Assembly: GCA_900541725.1 (NCBI GenBank)
Contig: UQLB01000007.1
Span: 37,864-101,863 of the forward strand
Length of the DNA: 64,000 bases
Source of the DNA: an uncultured Collinsella sp.
GTDB taxonomy: Bacteria > Actinomycetota > Coriobacteriia > Coriobacteriales > Coriobacteriaceae
Direction of reading: 5' to 3'
Positions 15,988 to 25,181 of the stretch are shown one piece after another (the first letter of the stretch is position 1; each line of letters starts with the position of its first letter). The notes below the pieces were generated by a model, which saw only the letters and a list, made by a program, of their open reading frames with translations, did not search any database and had not been told where the DNA came from. A program made the position numbers and the translations under genes.

Positions 15988-18300
15988 CTACGCCGACGCG
16001 CTGTCGCGAGCCGCCTGGCATGTAGGGGTCTGACGCAGCGTAAGCGGCTTGTCCCCCGCCTCGGCCGACGTGGTCAGCGTATACGTGATCGTCGTCGTCT
16101 CGCCAGCATGCAGGTCAACGGTGCCCGAATAGAAGGGGATTCCATGCCACGTAGCGGCACCAAGACCAAACTGGGTACCCTCAACCGTAAGGTCACTGAT
16201 GTTGCCACCCGTCGGGGCAAACAACGAGACATTCAGACGCTCGTCGTCACGCGCGGCATCGGGTGCGCTCGCCGCAACGTAGTCGGGCAGCTTGCCAGCC
16301 TCCTCCTGCGTCATGATGTTCGTCAGGGTAACGGTGATGCGATAGGAGCACGTGCCGTCGCCGTTCTTCACGCCCTGACCAATCTGAGTGTCGGCGTTCA
16401 GATACCAGTCGAGCTTGGAGAAGCTCAGGTTGTTAAAGTAAACGCCGGCAACGGGATCGGCACTCGGATCATCCGGATCGGGCAGCGAAGCGTCAATGCC
16501 CGTCTCTTTGATGGCATTCTGCTCATCATCGTTTCTCATCCACGCGATCAGGCGGCCCTCTTCGGCACCGCGCTCAACGGCGCTGACAAGCTTCGTAACA
16601 TCGACATCGCCGATACCGCCAAGGATCTTGTCGAAGGCAGCGCTGGCGACGGATGCAAAGATGCCGTCAGACTCCTCGACCGGATAGTTCCAGTACACAT
16701 CGTGCATGAGGACCTTTGCGGCGTTGGTGCCGTCGACAACCGTTCCGTCGGGCAGTGACACGTTACCGACCAGGCCCAGCAGATACTGCAGGAACACCGG
16801 GTCGATACCGATGACGCCATCAACGTCCTGTCCATACTGGGACTTCCACAGCGCGGCGACACGCTGCGAGTTGCGGGGCCAATCAGGCGAATAGGTATTG
16901 CCCGAGTTGTACAGGTTACTGTGGTTGCCGAACAGCGCCTCATCCTCTTCGTCGACGCTCTCGACTGCCTCATCCTCGCTGAGTCCAATGCGGGGAACAA
17001 ACTCGCCAATCGACATCTGGCCGTCAGTGACCGAAATCAGGCCCTGCGAACCGCCAAAGCCGCCGCAAGCACGAATCTCGACGTTGTTCATGGCGTACAT
17101 AAGGTAGTTGCGCGTCTGGCCGTTGGCGCCGAGCATCTGGGGAAGGACGGGGGCGACCTTCTCCGCCGCGTCAACCGCACCGTTGAGGGTGGCAAAGCCG
17201 TCCTTGGCCTTATCGACCAGCTCGGTCACCTGGGAAATATGAGTATCGCCAATGCCCTGGACCTTCTCGTTGGCGCTCTTGAACACCTTCGAGCTGCTGG
17301 AAAGCGAATCGGCGACCGCCTGCAGCGCGGACACGTTAATCATGCCGTCCTGGAACAGCTTGCCGGGCGTGGCCTGCGAAAGGTTGTCGGCCATGGGAAC
17401 CAGCGCGTTGCTCGAGACATCGGACAGGGCGTCGATCATGGTGCGGGCTGCGTTGATGTCACTGCCATACACCGGGATAAACGATGCCGCCGTCCACAGC
17501 GGGCTCGAGGTCTCCGCCTTAATGCTGTCGCAGAGCTCATCGATCTTCTTCGCGTCGTCAGGCAGCGTCGAAAAATCGCCCGACGTGACCTTGTCCTTAA
17601 GGCCACCGACGATCTCGACAGCCTCCTTCGCTTCGCTCTTTACGGTCTTTGCCGAGTTAAGCAGCATAAAGCCGCTTGCGCCAAGCGCAACGAGAAGCAC
17701 CGCGACTACAGCGGCAATAATGGCGCCGGTGTGACACTTTTTGCGCTCGCCCTTGCGATGGCGATGACGGACCAGACCGTCAGAGGTCGAACTCGACGAA
17801 GCGTCGCTACCGTAGTTCAAGCCAAAATCGTAATAATCTTCCTTGGAACCCGAGCCCGCAAACTCGGTACCGCTATCATCCAGGCGGGCGAACGTGCCAG
17901 TCTCGGAGGCGCCGGTGTAAATCGTGCCGAGGTTACCCGTAAGCCCCGCGCCACCGGCAGAGGGAGTATTGTTGGCGGCCTTGCCGGCATTGACGTTGCC
18001 GGCGCCATTCGCGGCGTTGGCAGCACCTGCGTTGTTCGCAGGTACCGAAGGAGCCCCGCTCGGCTGCGACGCAGAGGTTGCACCGCCCGCAAAGACATTT
18101 CCTCTTGCACGGCCGGTCTTTTTTGCCTTTTGAGACTGCTCGTACAGAGCGGTAAACATCGCCGTCTCGCCCGGGGACACGCGCTTACCGGAACCGCCCT
18201 GTCCAGCGCCGCCCGGCGCGCCGGCCTTACCAGCCCCGTTCGGACGCGGCGGAACTGCAGGGCGGCCGCTATCGCTGCCCTTAAAGTGATTACCAGCCAT
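15988..18300 (-). CDS. DUF4012-domain membrane-anchored protein
   Basis: Large envelope protein of unknown function. The first ~190 residues are cytoplasmic and low in complexity (Gly/Ala/Asn/Pro-rich), ending in a basic RHRHRKGERKK patch. One membrane helix follows (IIAAVVAVLLVALGASGFMLL) and the remaining ~540 residues lie outside. The outer part matches DUF4012: RNYLMYAMNNVEIRACGGFGGS, then a GIDPVFLQYLLGLVG segment, then a beta-rich C-terminus. The domain resembles the LytR-CpsA-Psr envelope proteins in context, but no enzymatic role is established. Start at 18300 follows GAGG; nine further upstream codons lack a site. Confidence 0.85.
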   Translation of the reverse strand: MAGNHFKGSDSGRPAVPPRPNGAGKAGAPGGAGQGGSGKRVSPGETAMFTALYEQSQKAKKTGRARGNVFAGGATSASQPSGAPSVPANNAGAANAANGAGNVNAGKAANNTPSAGGAGLTGNLGTIYTGASETGTFARLDDSGTEFAGSGSKEDYYDFGLNYGSDASSSSTSDGLVRHRHRKGERKKCHTGAIIAAVVAVLLVALGASGFMLLNSAKTVKSEAKEAVEIVGGLKDKVTSGDFSTLPDDAKKIDELCDSIKAETSSPLWTAASFIPVYGSDINAARTMIDALSDVSSNALVPMADNLSQATPGKLFQDGMINVSALQAVADSLSSSSKVFKSANEKVQGIGDTHISQVTELVDKAKDGFATLNGAVDAAEKVAPVLPQMLGANGQTRNYLMYAMNNVEIRACGGFGGSQGLISVTDGQMSIGEFVPRIGLSEDEAVESVDEEDEALFGNHSNLYNSGNTYSPDWPRNSQRVAALWKSQYGQDVDGVIGIDPVFLQYLLGLVGNVSLPDGTVVDGTNAAKVLMHDVYWNYPVEESDGIFASVASAAFDKILGGIGDVDVTKLVSAVERGAEEGRLIAWMRNDDEQNAIKETGIDASLPDPDDPSADPVAGVYFNNLSFSKLDWYLNADTQIGQGVKNGDGTCSYRITVTLTNIMTQEEAGKLPDYVAASAPDAARDDERLNVSLFAPTGGNISDLTVEGTQFGLGAATWHGIPFYSGTVDLHAGETTTITYTLTTSAEAGDKPLTLRQTPTCQAARDSASA

Positions 18301-18449
18301 AAAGAAATCCTCGCAATTGAGTCGCAATGAAAAAGTCCATAACGTTACTAGTTTATGGCATTTTGAGCATCGACAGCTAAACTCCAGACACGGACGTCAA
18401 TTGGCGAAAATGCGGCACAACACCTTTCCCGTCTTGGCGGCGGCGCCAG

Positions 18450-19472
18450 CTACACCGTGAGGAACATCATCACGATGATCATGACAAAGCCGATAAGGTC
18501 GGTCGGCAAAAACACCGTCCCCAGCATAACGGCGCTGGTGATGGTCGCCGAAACCGGCTCCACAGTTCCGATGAGGCTCGCGCGCACCGAGCCGATGTCC
18601 TTAACGCCCTGCATATAAAGCATGTAAGCAAAAAACGAGCCGATAACCACGAACACCGCGAGCGCCTCGATGCCGGCAGCGTCGAGCGCCGGCATATGCG
18701 CCCAGGGCTGCACGAAAACGCACGAGACCACGCCCGCCGTGAGCATTGCCGAGCCCGTGACGATGGGGCTGCCGTATTCGGGCAGGATCTTGGCGGGGAT
18801 CACCGCCATACACGCGGCGCTGACCGCACACATAAGACCTGCTGCCAGGCCAAGCGGCGAGATATTCAGGCTGGTGGGGTCGCCGCCGGTGGCGATTAAA
18901 AAGGTTCCACCCAGAGCCAGGCCAATGCCGATGACTTCGCGAGTACGCGGCATGCGGCGATCGGTCACGCAGGCGTAGCCCATGATGATAACGAGCTGCA
19001 GGCACTGGAGCACCGTCGCGGTTCCGGCGTTCGTCAGGCGCACGGCCGAAAGATAGCAAAACTGGTTGAACAGCAGGCCAAAGGCGGTAAAGAGCAGCAG
19101 CTGCTTGCGATCGGCGGGTGTGGTCCAGAGCTTAATCAGGCGCTCGCGGTCGCGCGTAACAACCACGGCCATAAAGAGCAGGCCGGCGAGAATCTGACGC
19201 ACGCTCATAAGCCACAGCGTATCGACATGGTAGGTATCGAACAAAAAACTCGCGCTGGTGCCCGAGAAGCCCCAAAACGAACCGCCCACCAGCGTAGCCA
19301 AGACGCCCGTGATCATCTTGCGCGTCGAAGCGCTGTTCAGGCGGTCGCGCCATGCGCGACGGGTGTTGCGGCTGAGCTCGTCGGTGCCCTCGGGCACATC
19401 AATGTTCGATATATCGGTCATCGGCACCGAAGCCCCTGCGCCTTCGACCTGCTCGACACACTCTTTGCTCAT
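18450..19472 (-). CDS. EamA-family (drug/metabolite) transporter
   Basis: Ten-helix inner-membrane permease made of two EamA repeats, residues about 50-185 and 195-335 of the 340-residue product. Conserved features are the glycine-rich first helix (GGSFWGFSGTSASFLF) and the second-repeat motif GTVEPVSATITSAVMLG. The N-terminal ~50 residues are polar and cytoplasmic. The start at 19472 is supported by GGGGGAG; the longer open frame has no site. The exported metabolite is unknown. It is a distant paralogue of the permease at 45210-46292. Confidence 0.88.
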   Translation of the reverse strand: MSKECVEQVEGAGASVPMTDISNIDVPEGTDELSRNTRRAWRDRLNSASTRKMITGVLATLVGGSFWGFSGTSASFLFDTYHVDTLWLMSVRQILAGLLFMAVVVTRDRERLIKLWTTPADRKQLLLFTAFGLLFNQFCYLSAVRLTNAGTATVLQCLQLVIIMGYACVTDRRMPRTREVIGIGLALGGTFLIATGGDPTSLNISPLGLAAGLMCAVSAACMAVIPAKILPEYGSPIVTGSAMLTAGVVSCVFVQPWAHMPALDAAGIEALAVFVVIGSFFAYMLYMQGVKDIGSVRASLIGTVEPVSATITSAVMLGTVFLPTDLIGFVMIIVMMFLTV

Positions 19473-19703
19473 TCCACTCCCCCGAAACAGTCTGGAAGCA
19501 ATTCGGCTTACCTTACCACGGCGAAGGCACCAGCTGGAGGCTTGTCCGCTTATCGGTAGGACAATTCCGCAGGTGTCTTTCCATAGCTCGATACCGCAAT
19601 GGCCTTGCATTATGCGACAGCCAAATCGCGGCAGCAGGCTCTTTTGAAATGGATGCGACAAAGCCCCCGAATTCCACAATGTAAGCGATTTTTAAAAATG
19701 TTC

Positions 19704-19732
19704 TTGCCACCGAGTTCAGGCTCCGTTATATT
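19704..19732 (+). promoter_or_regulatory. Promoter of tRNA-Val
   Basis: TTGCCA at 19704-19709 and TATATT at 19727-19732 are separated by exactly 17 bases, about 30 bases before the tRNA. Confidence 0.8.
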
Positions 19733-19761
19733 ATCCCTTGCGCGCTTGCGCACCCTTGATC

Positions 19762-19836
19762 GGGCGTTTAGCTCAGGGGGAGAGCGCTTCCCTGACACGG
19801 AAGAGGTCAGAAGTTCAAATCTTCTAACGCCCACCA
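19762..19836 (+). tRNA. tRNA-Val (anticodon GAC)
   Basis: A full cloverleaf is visible: acceptor GGGCGTT/AACGCCC, D arm GCTC...GAGC, anticodon stem CTTCC/GGAAG with loop CTGACAC, T arm AGAAG-TTCAAAT-CTTCT, discriminator A and an encoded CCA end. Confidence 0.97.
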
Positions 19837-19844
19837 AATGTTCG

Positions 19845-19880
19845 CAGCTCAGAGGCTATGTCCTCTGGGCTGTTTTGTTT
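19845..19880 (+). terminator. Terminator of tRNA-Val
   Basis: CAGCTCAGAGG pairs with CCTCTGGGCTG across a 6-base loop and is followed by TTTTGTTT, nine bases after the tRNA. Confidence 0.9.
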
Positions 19881-20062
19881 TATGTCGCCAAATTAGCTGG
19901 CAGCTCCAACCGCCCAACTAGCCAAAAGCCGACCATCTACTTGCCGATCTATCCATCGGCATAACCAATCAGTTCGCACCGCAGCTTCTCGGCAAAACGC
20001 CGCGATGTCTGCGCCCTGCGGTATCCTTGAGCCACTTACACCTGCAGCACCAAGGAGCCGCC

Positions 20063-20749
20063 ATGCGCACCGAGCTCGATGTCCCCTTTTCGCACAAAGA
20101 AGAAGCCAAGGCGCTGGGCGCCAAATGGGACCGGACCAAAAAGATCTGGTATGTACCCAGCGGCGTCAACCCCGAGCCCTTTGCCGAGTGGCTGCCCGGT
20201 GTTGACCGATCCGACCCCTCAGCACCGTATATATATCTAGTACTGGGCAAGCGCGAGTGCTGGAAGTGTCACAAAGAGACCTCGGTCGCGGCCTTCGGCA
20301 TTCCCTATCGAGCCGATAACGACGAGAGCATCGCCATCGCGCACGCGCCCAACGAAGCCGGGCACATTGCCATCGACACGGCCAACGCCAACGCACTCGC
20401 CATCGTGCCCGCTCTTGGCTGCGTGCCGGGCGAGATCCGCGACTACCTTCATAAGCGCTGCGGCTACAAGCCCGTAGGCGCGCGAGCCTCCAAAGCCCCG
20501 TCGCTCGGCAACACGTGCACCAGTTGCGACGCGCTGCAAGGCAGCCGCTATCTGTTCGAGGAGCCCTCGTCCCCGTTTGCCCTCACTGCCATCAACAAGC
20601 TGCCGGCACTGGAGTTTATACGCGTCGAAGTTACCGGCGTCTTTGGCGTCCCGGCCACGCGTACCGACTTTGACCAGGCGCTCTTTACCTGGGCACGCGA
20701 CCATCACGCCGAGTTCCACAAGCAACTCGGTGAGGGGATTTATTTGTAG
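20063..20749 (+). CDS. DUF5710-domain protein
   Basis: The N-terminal ~50 residues (LDVPFSHKEEAKALGAKWD, then KKIWYVP) match DUF5710, a small fold found in TraC-type primases and in stand-alone proteins thought to bind nucleic acid. A CWKC pair follows at about residue 73 and a TCTSC pair at about 163, which together could hold a zinc ion. The last 40 residues are not recognised. AGGAG precedes the ATG at 20063; 12 upstream codons in frame lack a site. No operon partner. Function unknown. Confidence 0.72.
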   Translation: MRTELDVPFSHKEEAKALGAKWDRTKKIWYVPSGVNPEPFAEWLPGVDRSDPSAPYIYLVLGKRECWKCHKETSVAAFGIPYRADNDESIAIAHAPNEAGHIAIDTANANALAIVPALGCVPGEIRDYLHKRCGYKPVGARASKAPSLGNTCTSCDALQGSRYLFEEPSSPFALTAINKLPALEFIRVEVTGVFGVPATRTDFDQALFTWARDHHAEFHKQLGEGIYL

Positions 20750-20786
20750 AGGCAAAAGACACTCACAGCCAACTCCTCCGCATCAC

Positions 20787-21071
20787 CTATCCCTCGTCGC
20801 CGGCGTCGTACACGATATCGAGGCCACAAATAGGGCATTTCTCCGGATACACCGGCATATGAACGCCTGTCCGTTTTCTCACTTCGTCGCTGAGTCTGTC
20901 GCGCGCATCGATGAACCGAATGTCGAGACACGGTATTTGCGAGCCGCAGCAAGGGCAGGTGACGACAAACGACCCGCAATCAACCTCTACGCTCGGAAAC
21001 ATATTGTTGTCTATAAGGGCACACGGCAGTTTTCCGTACTTCCCCATCGCAATATCGCCTCGCCAGCTCAT
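20787..21071 (-). CDS. Small zinc-ribbon protein
   Basis: A 94-residue protein with two CxxC pairs (CPCCG near residue 39 and CPICG near 82), the layout of a zinc ribbon. No membrane segment or enzyme motif is seen. The start at 21071 has a good GAGGGGAG site, and the open frame before it has none. It lies downstream of the HNH nuclease on the same strand with a 122-base gap, so the two may be cotranscribed. Not assigned to a named family. Confidence 0.6.
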   Translation of the reverse strand: MSWRGDIAMGKYGKLPCALIDNNMFPSVEVDCGSFVVTCPCCGSQIPCLDIRFIDARDRLSDEVRKRTGVHMPVYPEKCPICGLDIVYDAGDEG

Positions 21072-21193
21072 ACACGCTCCCCTCTCGCTATACAAATCAG
21101 GAAGAGCATGCACCGGCGGGTGGGCGCGATATTGCATCGCCACGCGATCCGATCAAACAACACGATTGTCAAAGAATGCCAAAGCCAAATACG

Positions 21194-22276
21194 CTAATAC
21201 GGCAGAAGCCCCGCCTTTTCACGCTTCTTTTCCGAGCGATCGAACTCAATGCGATGGGCCTCAAGAAACACCGTATTGGGTCGCCACTGACGCTCATTCG
21301 GCTGCCTTAGCGTCGCACCCGCAAAGGAAACGTAGTCGGTCTTATCCAGCAGGTACGATCCGCACAGCCGATATTCGCCGCAAACAGGCTCAAACGAAAT
21401 CAGGTGAGCATCAAATAGGGAATGAAGATCGCGCCGAAGCAGAATACCGTTGCTGGCAACCTGCGATTTGGGTCCCGAGTAATTCTCGATATGTGCAGCC
21501 TCCAGAGCTTCACTGACGCCGCAGTCCGACACCGCGCAACGGCCATCATAGGCGGCAACGAGCTGCTTGCGGAACCATTGCTGCCCCAATCGCTCGCGCC
21601 TTAACGCATAGCGGACCTTTTCGTCGTCGGTCGCACCCTGTCCGGCAAACTCAATATCGACGGGTATGTGCTTCAGATAACTCATGTCGGGCGCAAAACG
21701 AGGGTCCGGTCCGCCTTTATGAACAGGACCGTGCAGAACAAACCATCCATTTTCGGGCTCGAACCGCTCAACAAACGCAAGGCCGAGCACCTTATAGCCC
21801 ACCTCGGTTGCAAATATGACTCCGACTGGGACGCCACATTCCATGCAGTTGAGCATTTTACGGTTGTAATTCTGGTCTCGAGAACCAACGGCTCCTGGCG
21901 CTTGGACCGAATACTTAATGACCCACGTACCGTCATCCAAATAGAGCGGAGGCACATCGGTGTAGAAGCTCTTTTTAGAGTTATGGACCGAAAGCGCAAA
22001 GATCTTATTGGGATCTTGCTTCACCCGATCCTGGCCCGGCCAGAAGATCCCTGAATCCCGCGTTACGGGAAAGAAGTCCGAGCCAATTCTCAAACGGTAC
22101 TGATACTGAGGACTATCTTCCTTGGTGTGGTGCGGAAGGCTGGTCCAAACGCCGCCGCGCTGTTCCTCACCCAGAAACCACTCCCATGCCTCAACGTATT
22201 CGGAAGGCACGAGACTGCAGGCGCGGTCATAGCTTGGTCCATCCATCAACGGAACAGCAAGGTCAATGTCGTTCAT
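21194..22276 (-). CDS. HNH endonuclease with N-terminal recognition-like domain
   Basis: The C-terminal ~110 residues are an HNH nuclease of the restriction-associated type: CAVSDCG, EALEAAHIENYSGPKSQ and SNGILLRRDLHSLFDAHLIS supply the His-Asn-His residues and possible zinc cysteines. The N-terminal ~230 residues could read DNA (VGVIFATEVGYKVLGLAFVERF), as in McrA-like or other modification-dependent nucleases, but I cannot name the domain. No methyltransferase is nearby, which would fit a type IV restriction enzyme. The start at 22276 follows AGGTG; a GTG three codons upstream is an alternative. Confidence 0.78.
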   Translation of the reverse strand: MNDIDLAVPLMDGPSYDRACSLVPSEYVEAWEWFLGEEQRGGVWTSLPHHTKEDSPQYQYRLRIGSDFFPVTRDSGIFWPGQDRVKQDPNKIFALSVHNSKKSFYTDVPPLYLDDGTWVIKYSVQAPGAVGSRDQNYNRKMLNCMECGVPVGVIFATEVGYKVLGLAFVERFEPENGWFVLHGPVHKGGPDPRFAPDMSYLKHIPVDIEFAGQGATDDEKVRYALRRERLGQQWFRKQLVAAYDGRCAVSDCGVSEALEAAHIENYSGPKSQVASNGILLRRDLHSLFDAHLISFEPVCGEYRLCGSYLLDKTDYVSFAGATLRQPNERQWRPNTVFLEAHRIEFDRSEKKREKAGLLPY

Positions 22277-22428
22277 CGCCAGCACCTACAACCATACGAA
22301 CGCGAGTCATGCCCCTCAATAATATGGCCGAGAGTCAATTATTACGAGATCTCATTCCGCGATCGGCACATCGTTGATGCTCTCGGTTTGCCGCTGGCGC
22401 GCTTGTACCCCGCTACCCCACTTCCCTG

Positions 22429-22434
22429 TATACT
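22429..22434 (+). promoter_or_regulatory. Possible -10 box upstream of the gene at 22492
   Basis: TATACT lies 57 bases before the GTG start. The only TTG-like -35 (TTGTAC at 22403) has a long 20-base spacer, so the assignment is weak. Confidence 0.3.
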
Positions 22435-22491
22435 GATGTAGCACGTGTTTCATCCGGGCTTGTTGGGCCGGGTCGTTCATGGGAGGTTCTT

Positions 22492-22983
22492 GTGGCTGTT
22501 TCGAATCCGCCTAAGGGAAGCGTTTCTTCTTCGTCCATCAAGCCGGTTACGCGCAAGGCCGTGCGTTGCCAGCGCGAGGTCGCTTGGCTTGTCACGCAGG
22601 CGGCGGGCAGGCTTGTGGCGACCACTCAGGACGTCAATGCGCCTACGCCGAGCTTTGTGTTAGCGGCGGCGCTGGATTTTGTGCGCCAATTGGAGGTTGC
22701 CGCGCAGGATGCCAACGGCCACCTCGACTACCAGAACGTTATGGCGCCCGACCTGCAAACGTTCTGCCACATGGCCAAGTTGCCTGCCGCGCCCAATGCG
22801 CTTTCGGACGCAGGCTACATGTTTACGCTCTCGGGCGCGGACCTTATCCGCGACATCTATGCATACTGCAGCGAGCTCGCCGAGCGCCACGTCTTTGACG
22901 CGGCAGAAGTCAAACCGGGAAATGTCATCAAGCTGGTTCTTAGGCTGTTCCTGATAGACGGGTTCGGGGCCATGCCGGCGTAA
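22492..22983 (+). CDS. Hypothetical protein
   Basis: A 163-residue protein that starts with GTG behind a strong GGGAGG. It is mostly predicted helix, with an Ala-rich middle (FVLAAALDFVRQLEVAAQDA) and no membrane segment, signal peptide or recognisable catalytic motif. The sequence has the codon bias of its neighbours, and the good start signal argues that it is real. It stands alone between two minus-strand genes. I do not recognise the family. Confidence 0.65.
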   Translation: MAVSNPPKGSVSSSSIKPVTRKAVRCQREVAWLVTQAAGRLVATTQDVNAPTPSFVLAAALDFVRQLEVAAQDANGHLDYQNVMAPDLQTFCHMAKLPAAPNALSDAGYMFTLSGADLIRDIYAYCSELAERHVFDAAEVKPGNVIKLVLRLFLIDGFGAMPA

Positions 22984-23083
22984 GCCGAGTCTTTAGCATC
23001 ACCGTCGACTGGGCAACAACCGCTTTACCTTAATGGACGCCAATCGAGGGTCGATTATTGGGTCGCCTCGTCCACTAACGCAT

Positions 23084-24550
23084 CTATCCCACGCGCTCCG
23101 ACAGTCGATACTTGCGGTTGCGGCTCGTCGCCGGCGCCGTGGGCTCAAGCTCGCCTTGAGCAATGAGCGCGTTGACGCGCGACCTAACCTGGGAAATTGT
23201 GAGCCCTGTGTGCTCTGCCAGCTCGCGCGTCCCCAGCTCGCCGTAGTGTTTGAGTGCCGTCACAATTAAGCCCCCGCCATGATCGACCGGCTCGATCTTT
23301 GAACGGTAAAGTACGACCTTGAACCGATCGAATCCCGGGCAGAACAGGGGCCCGGCCAGACCATGCGCGCGCATGGCATCGATCATCATCGGGATGCCCG
23401 AGCCATTGCCCTCAGCCGGCGAACCTGCGCCATCCGGCAGCGGGACAATCGACATGAGCTTCACAAGCGTCGCGTTACGGCATCGGGAGCTGCCGTCAAA
23501 CAAGTTCTCGCGAGTCTTTCCCCCGTAAAGGCCGCCAGGATTTGTCACCTCGACACGATCATCAAAGACGTCGACGGCAATCGATTGTCCACAGAACCGA
23601 TCCCCGTATTCTCGATGGATTACAGCGTTGGCGATTGCCTCGCGCAGAACCTCCTCGGGAATCTCAAGCGAGTCGACACGCGAGACGCCTTGGACGGTCG
23701 AGGTTCGCCGCAAATTCTTGGCGACGGCTGCGACGGCATCCGAGATCATCTCGCCCAACGTTCCCTCACAGATTGTGCGGTCCATGAACCTCAGCGACCC
23801 CGCCATGCCCTTCTGAGTTCCCGCATGGACAGCCACGTCAATGAAGAGCTTGGGATAGAACTGCTGAGGGTAGGTGCCCACAACTAGGAGTCCAGCCTTG
23901 GTGACATTGCCCTGGGAATCAAGGATATTTAGGCGCTCCAGCTTCGTTTGTTTGTCCGGCGCGCCGCGCATTGCCCGGGGCGTCAACGAGAAAGCCCGAT
24001 CTATCGTACGGTCGACCAGCGTCTCGTCGAGATTGTCCGCGCCCGCACCCGCCACCGCGTCCCGATCGCTCGGAGTCGCTCGACCGTATGACGCCAATGC
24101 GAGCACCTCGGTCGATGAAAGCGGCACATCTTTGTCATCGATGCGCTTGTAGCTGCCGCCCTGGGCGCCCCGCTCTATGACATAGCAGGGCTTGCTCGAC
24201 GGATCGAGCTCCTCAATCGTAATGACGAGAACGATGACGTCCTGAAGCTCCACTCGCTCGATCGTGTATTTAGGCGGATTGGCCAGCTTTCCTCGACCGC
24301 CCGCATCACCCATGCCTGACACAAATTGGTTGAGCACTTTCTCGGTCTCGAAGTTCTCAACCGGGACAAAACCTGCGCGCTCACTCACTCCGAGCACGAT
24401 GATTCCGCCGGCAGTGTTCGCGAATGCGCTCACCGTTTCCCACACATCGCGGGAAAGCGTCGTGGCGCTCTCCTTCACTTCGACGTTAAGATCATCCGAG
24501 CCCATACGCCTTAAAGACTCAAGCAGACCGGTCAGCTCGTTTTCGTTCAT
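23084..24550 (-). CDS. Schlafen AlbA_2-domain putative transcriptional regulator
   Basis: The 488-residue product has an N-terminal AlbA_2/Schlafen-like domain (VEVKESATTLSRDVWETVSAFANTAGG in parts; GIIVLGV), a middle ATPase-like segment typical of this family (IPEEVLREAIANAVIHREY and EVTNPGGLYGG, resembling a GHKL fold), and a C-terminal winged helix (GELGTRELAEHTGLTISQVRSRVNAL). Proteins of this layout are annotated as regulators or defence-associated ATP-binding proteins. Start at 24550 follows AAAGGA. Repeated TCTCTC tracts upstream may be its own binding sites. Confidence 0.82.
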   Translation of the reverse strand: MNENELTGLLESLRRMGSDDLNVEVKESATTLSRDVWETVSAFANTAGGIIVLGVSERAGFVPVENFETEKVLNQFVSGMGDAGGRGKLANPPKYTIERVELQDVIVLVITIEELDPSSKPCYVIERGAQGGSYKRIDDKDVPLSSTEVLALASYGRATPSDRDAVAGAGADNLDETLVDRTIDRAFSLTPRAMRGAPDKQTKLERLNILDSQGNVTKAGLLVVGTYPQQFYPKLFIDVAVHAGTQKGMAGSLRFMDRTICEGTLGEMISDAVAAVAKNLRRTSTVQGVSRVDSLEIPEEVLREAIANAVIHREYGDRFCGQSIAVDVFDDRVEVTNPGGLYGGKTRENLFDGSSRCRNATLVKLMSIVPLPDGAGSPAEGNGSGIPMMIDAMRAHGLAGPLFCPGFDRFKVVLYRSKIEPVDHGGGLIVTALKHYGELGTRELAEHTGLTISQVRSRVNALIAQGELEPTAPATSRNRKYRLSERVG

Positions 24551-24596
24551 CTGCACGTCCTTTCGCTCGGTCCTGCGGAGAATGCCGCGGATAGAT

Positions 24597-24840
24597 TTCC
24601 CTCGTCTCTCAGTTATCTCTCGAAATTATCTCTCATCTATCTCTCTATCTCTCTATCTCTCGGCTTAGAGATAGAGAGATAGATGAGAGATGGAATGTCT
24701 ACCATTTGCTTCATTTATACATATTTTTGCTGGTAGAACAATTGGTATTGAGACAATACCATGATTGCCTGTCTCTTTGCTGCTCAGTTATCTCTCATAT
24801 TTTTCTCTCATCTTCCTGTCATCTCTCATATTAGAGACGA
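24597..24840. repeat. Clustered TATCTCTC repeats upstream of the AlbA_2 regulator
   Basis: The octamer TATCTCTC or close variants recurs about ten times in two clusters (about 24613-24700 and 24786-24850). Within the first cluster the tract from 24624 and the AGAGATAGAGAGATAGATGA tract around 24668 form an inverted repeat. The low-complexity tract lies just upstream of the regulator's start. Confidence 0.7.
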
Positions 24841-24867
24841 ATGAGGGACGAGAGATACGCGAGTGAT

Positions 24868-25050
24868 GGACGAGCGAGGATTTTCGGACGGTCGGATATC
24901 GAGAGTGGATATTTGGACGGTTTTTGGGGCTTTTGCGGCAAATTCCGTCCAAATATCCACTCTCGTTCGATAGGTATCCGGAAATCCTCGCTCGTCCGTC
25001 CGAATATCCACTCTCGTTTGGCGAGTGTCCAATTTTCCACGCTCGTGCGG
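24868..25050. repeat. Double inverted repeat with tandem TCCACTCTCG motifs
   Basis: The outer arms GGACGAGCGAGGATTT (24868-24883) and complement (24982-24997) enclose a perfect 21-bp inner pair (24900-24920 and 24945-24965). Downstream, related units follow in tandem: CGAATATCCACTCTCG (from about 25001) and CCAATTTTCCACGCTCG (from about 25029). The unit is shared with the repeats at 29.9, 31.3 and 37.9 kb. Confidence 0.8.
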
Positions 25051-25123
25051 CGGGCACGCGAGCCCTTCGCCCAATCCGCTGGCATCGTCTCCAGTTCGCC
25101 GCAGGGTCGCGGCCCCATATGGG

Positions 25124-25129
25124 TATACT
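25124..25129 (+). promoter_or_regulatory. Candidate -10 box of the M16C peptidase gene
   Basis: TATACT lies 52 bases before the start codon. No good -35 is seen in the GC-rich DNA upstream. Confidence 0.35.
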
Positions 25130-25181
25130 CTCGAGGATTCGACTCGATTCGCCCCCGCTGGGGCGTCAAAGGAGACTGCAT

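Noticed and set aside
24616..24700. TCTCTC tract considered as a CRISPR array
   Set aside because: Units of 8 bases without spacers; low-complexity repeat, not CRISPR.
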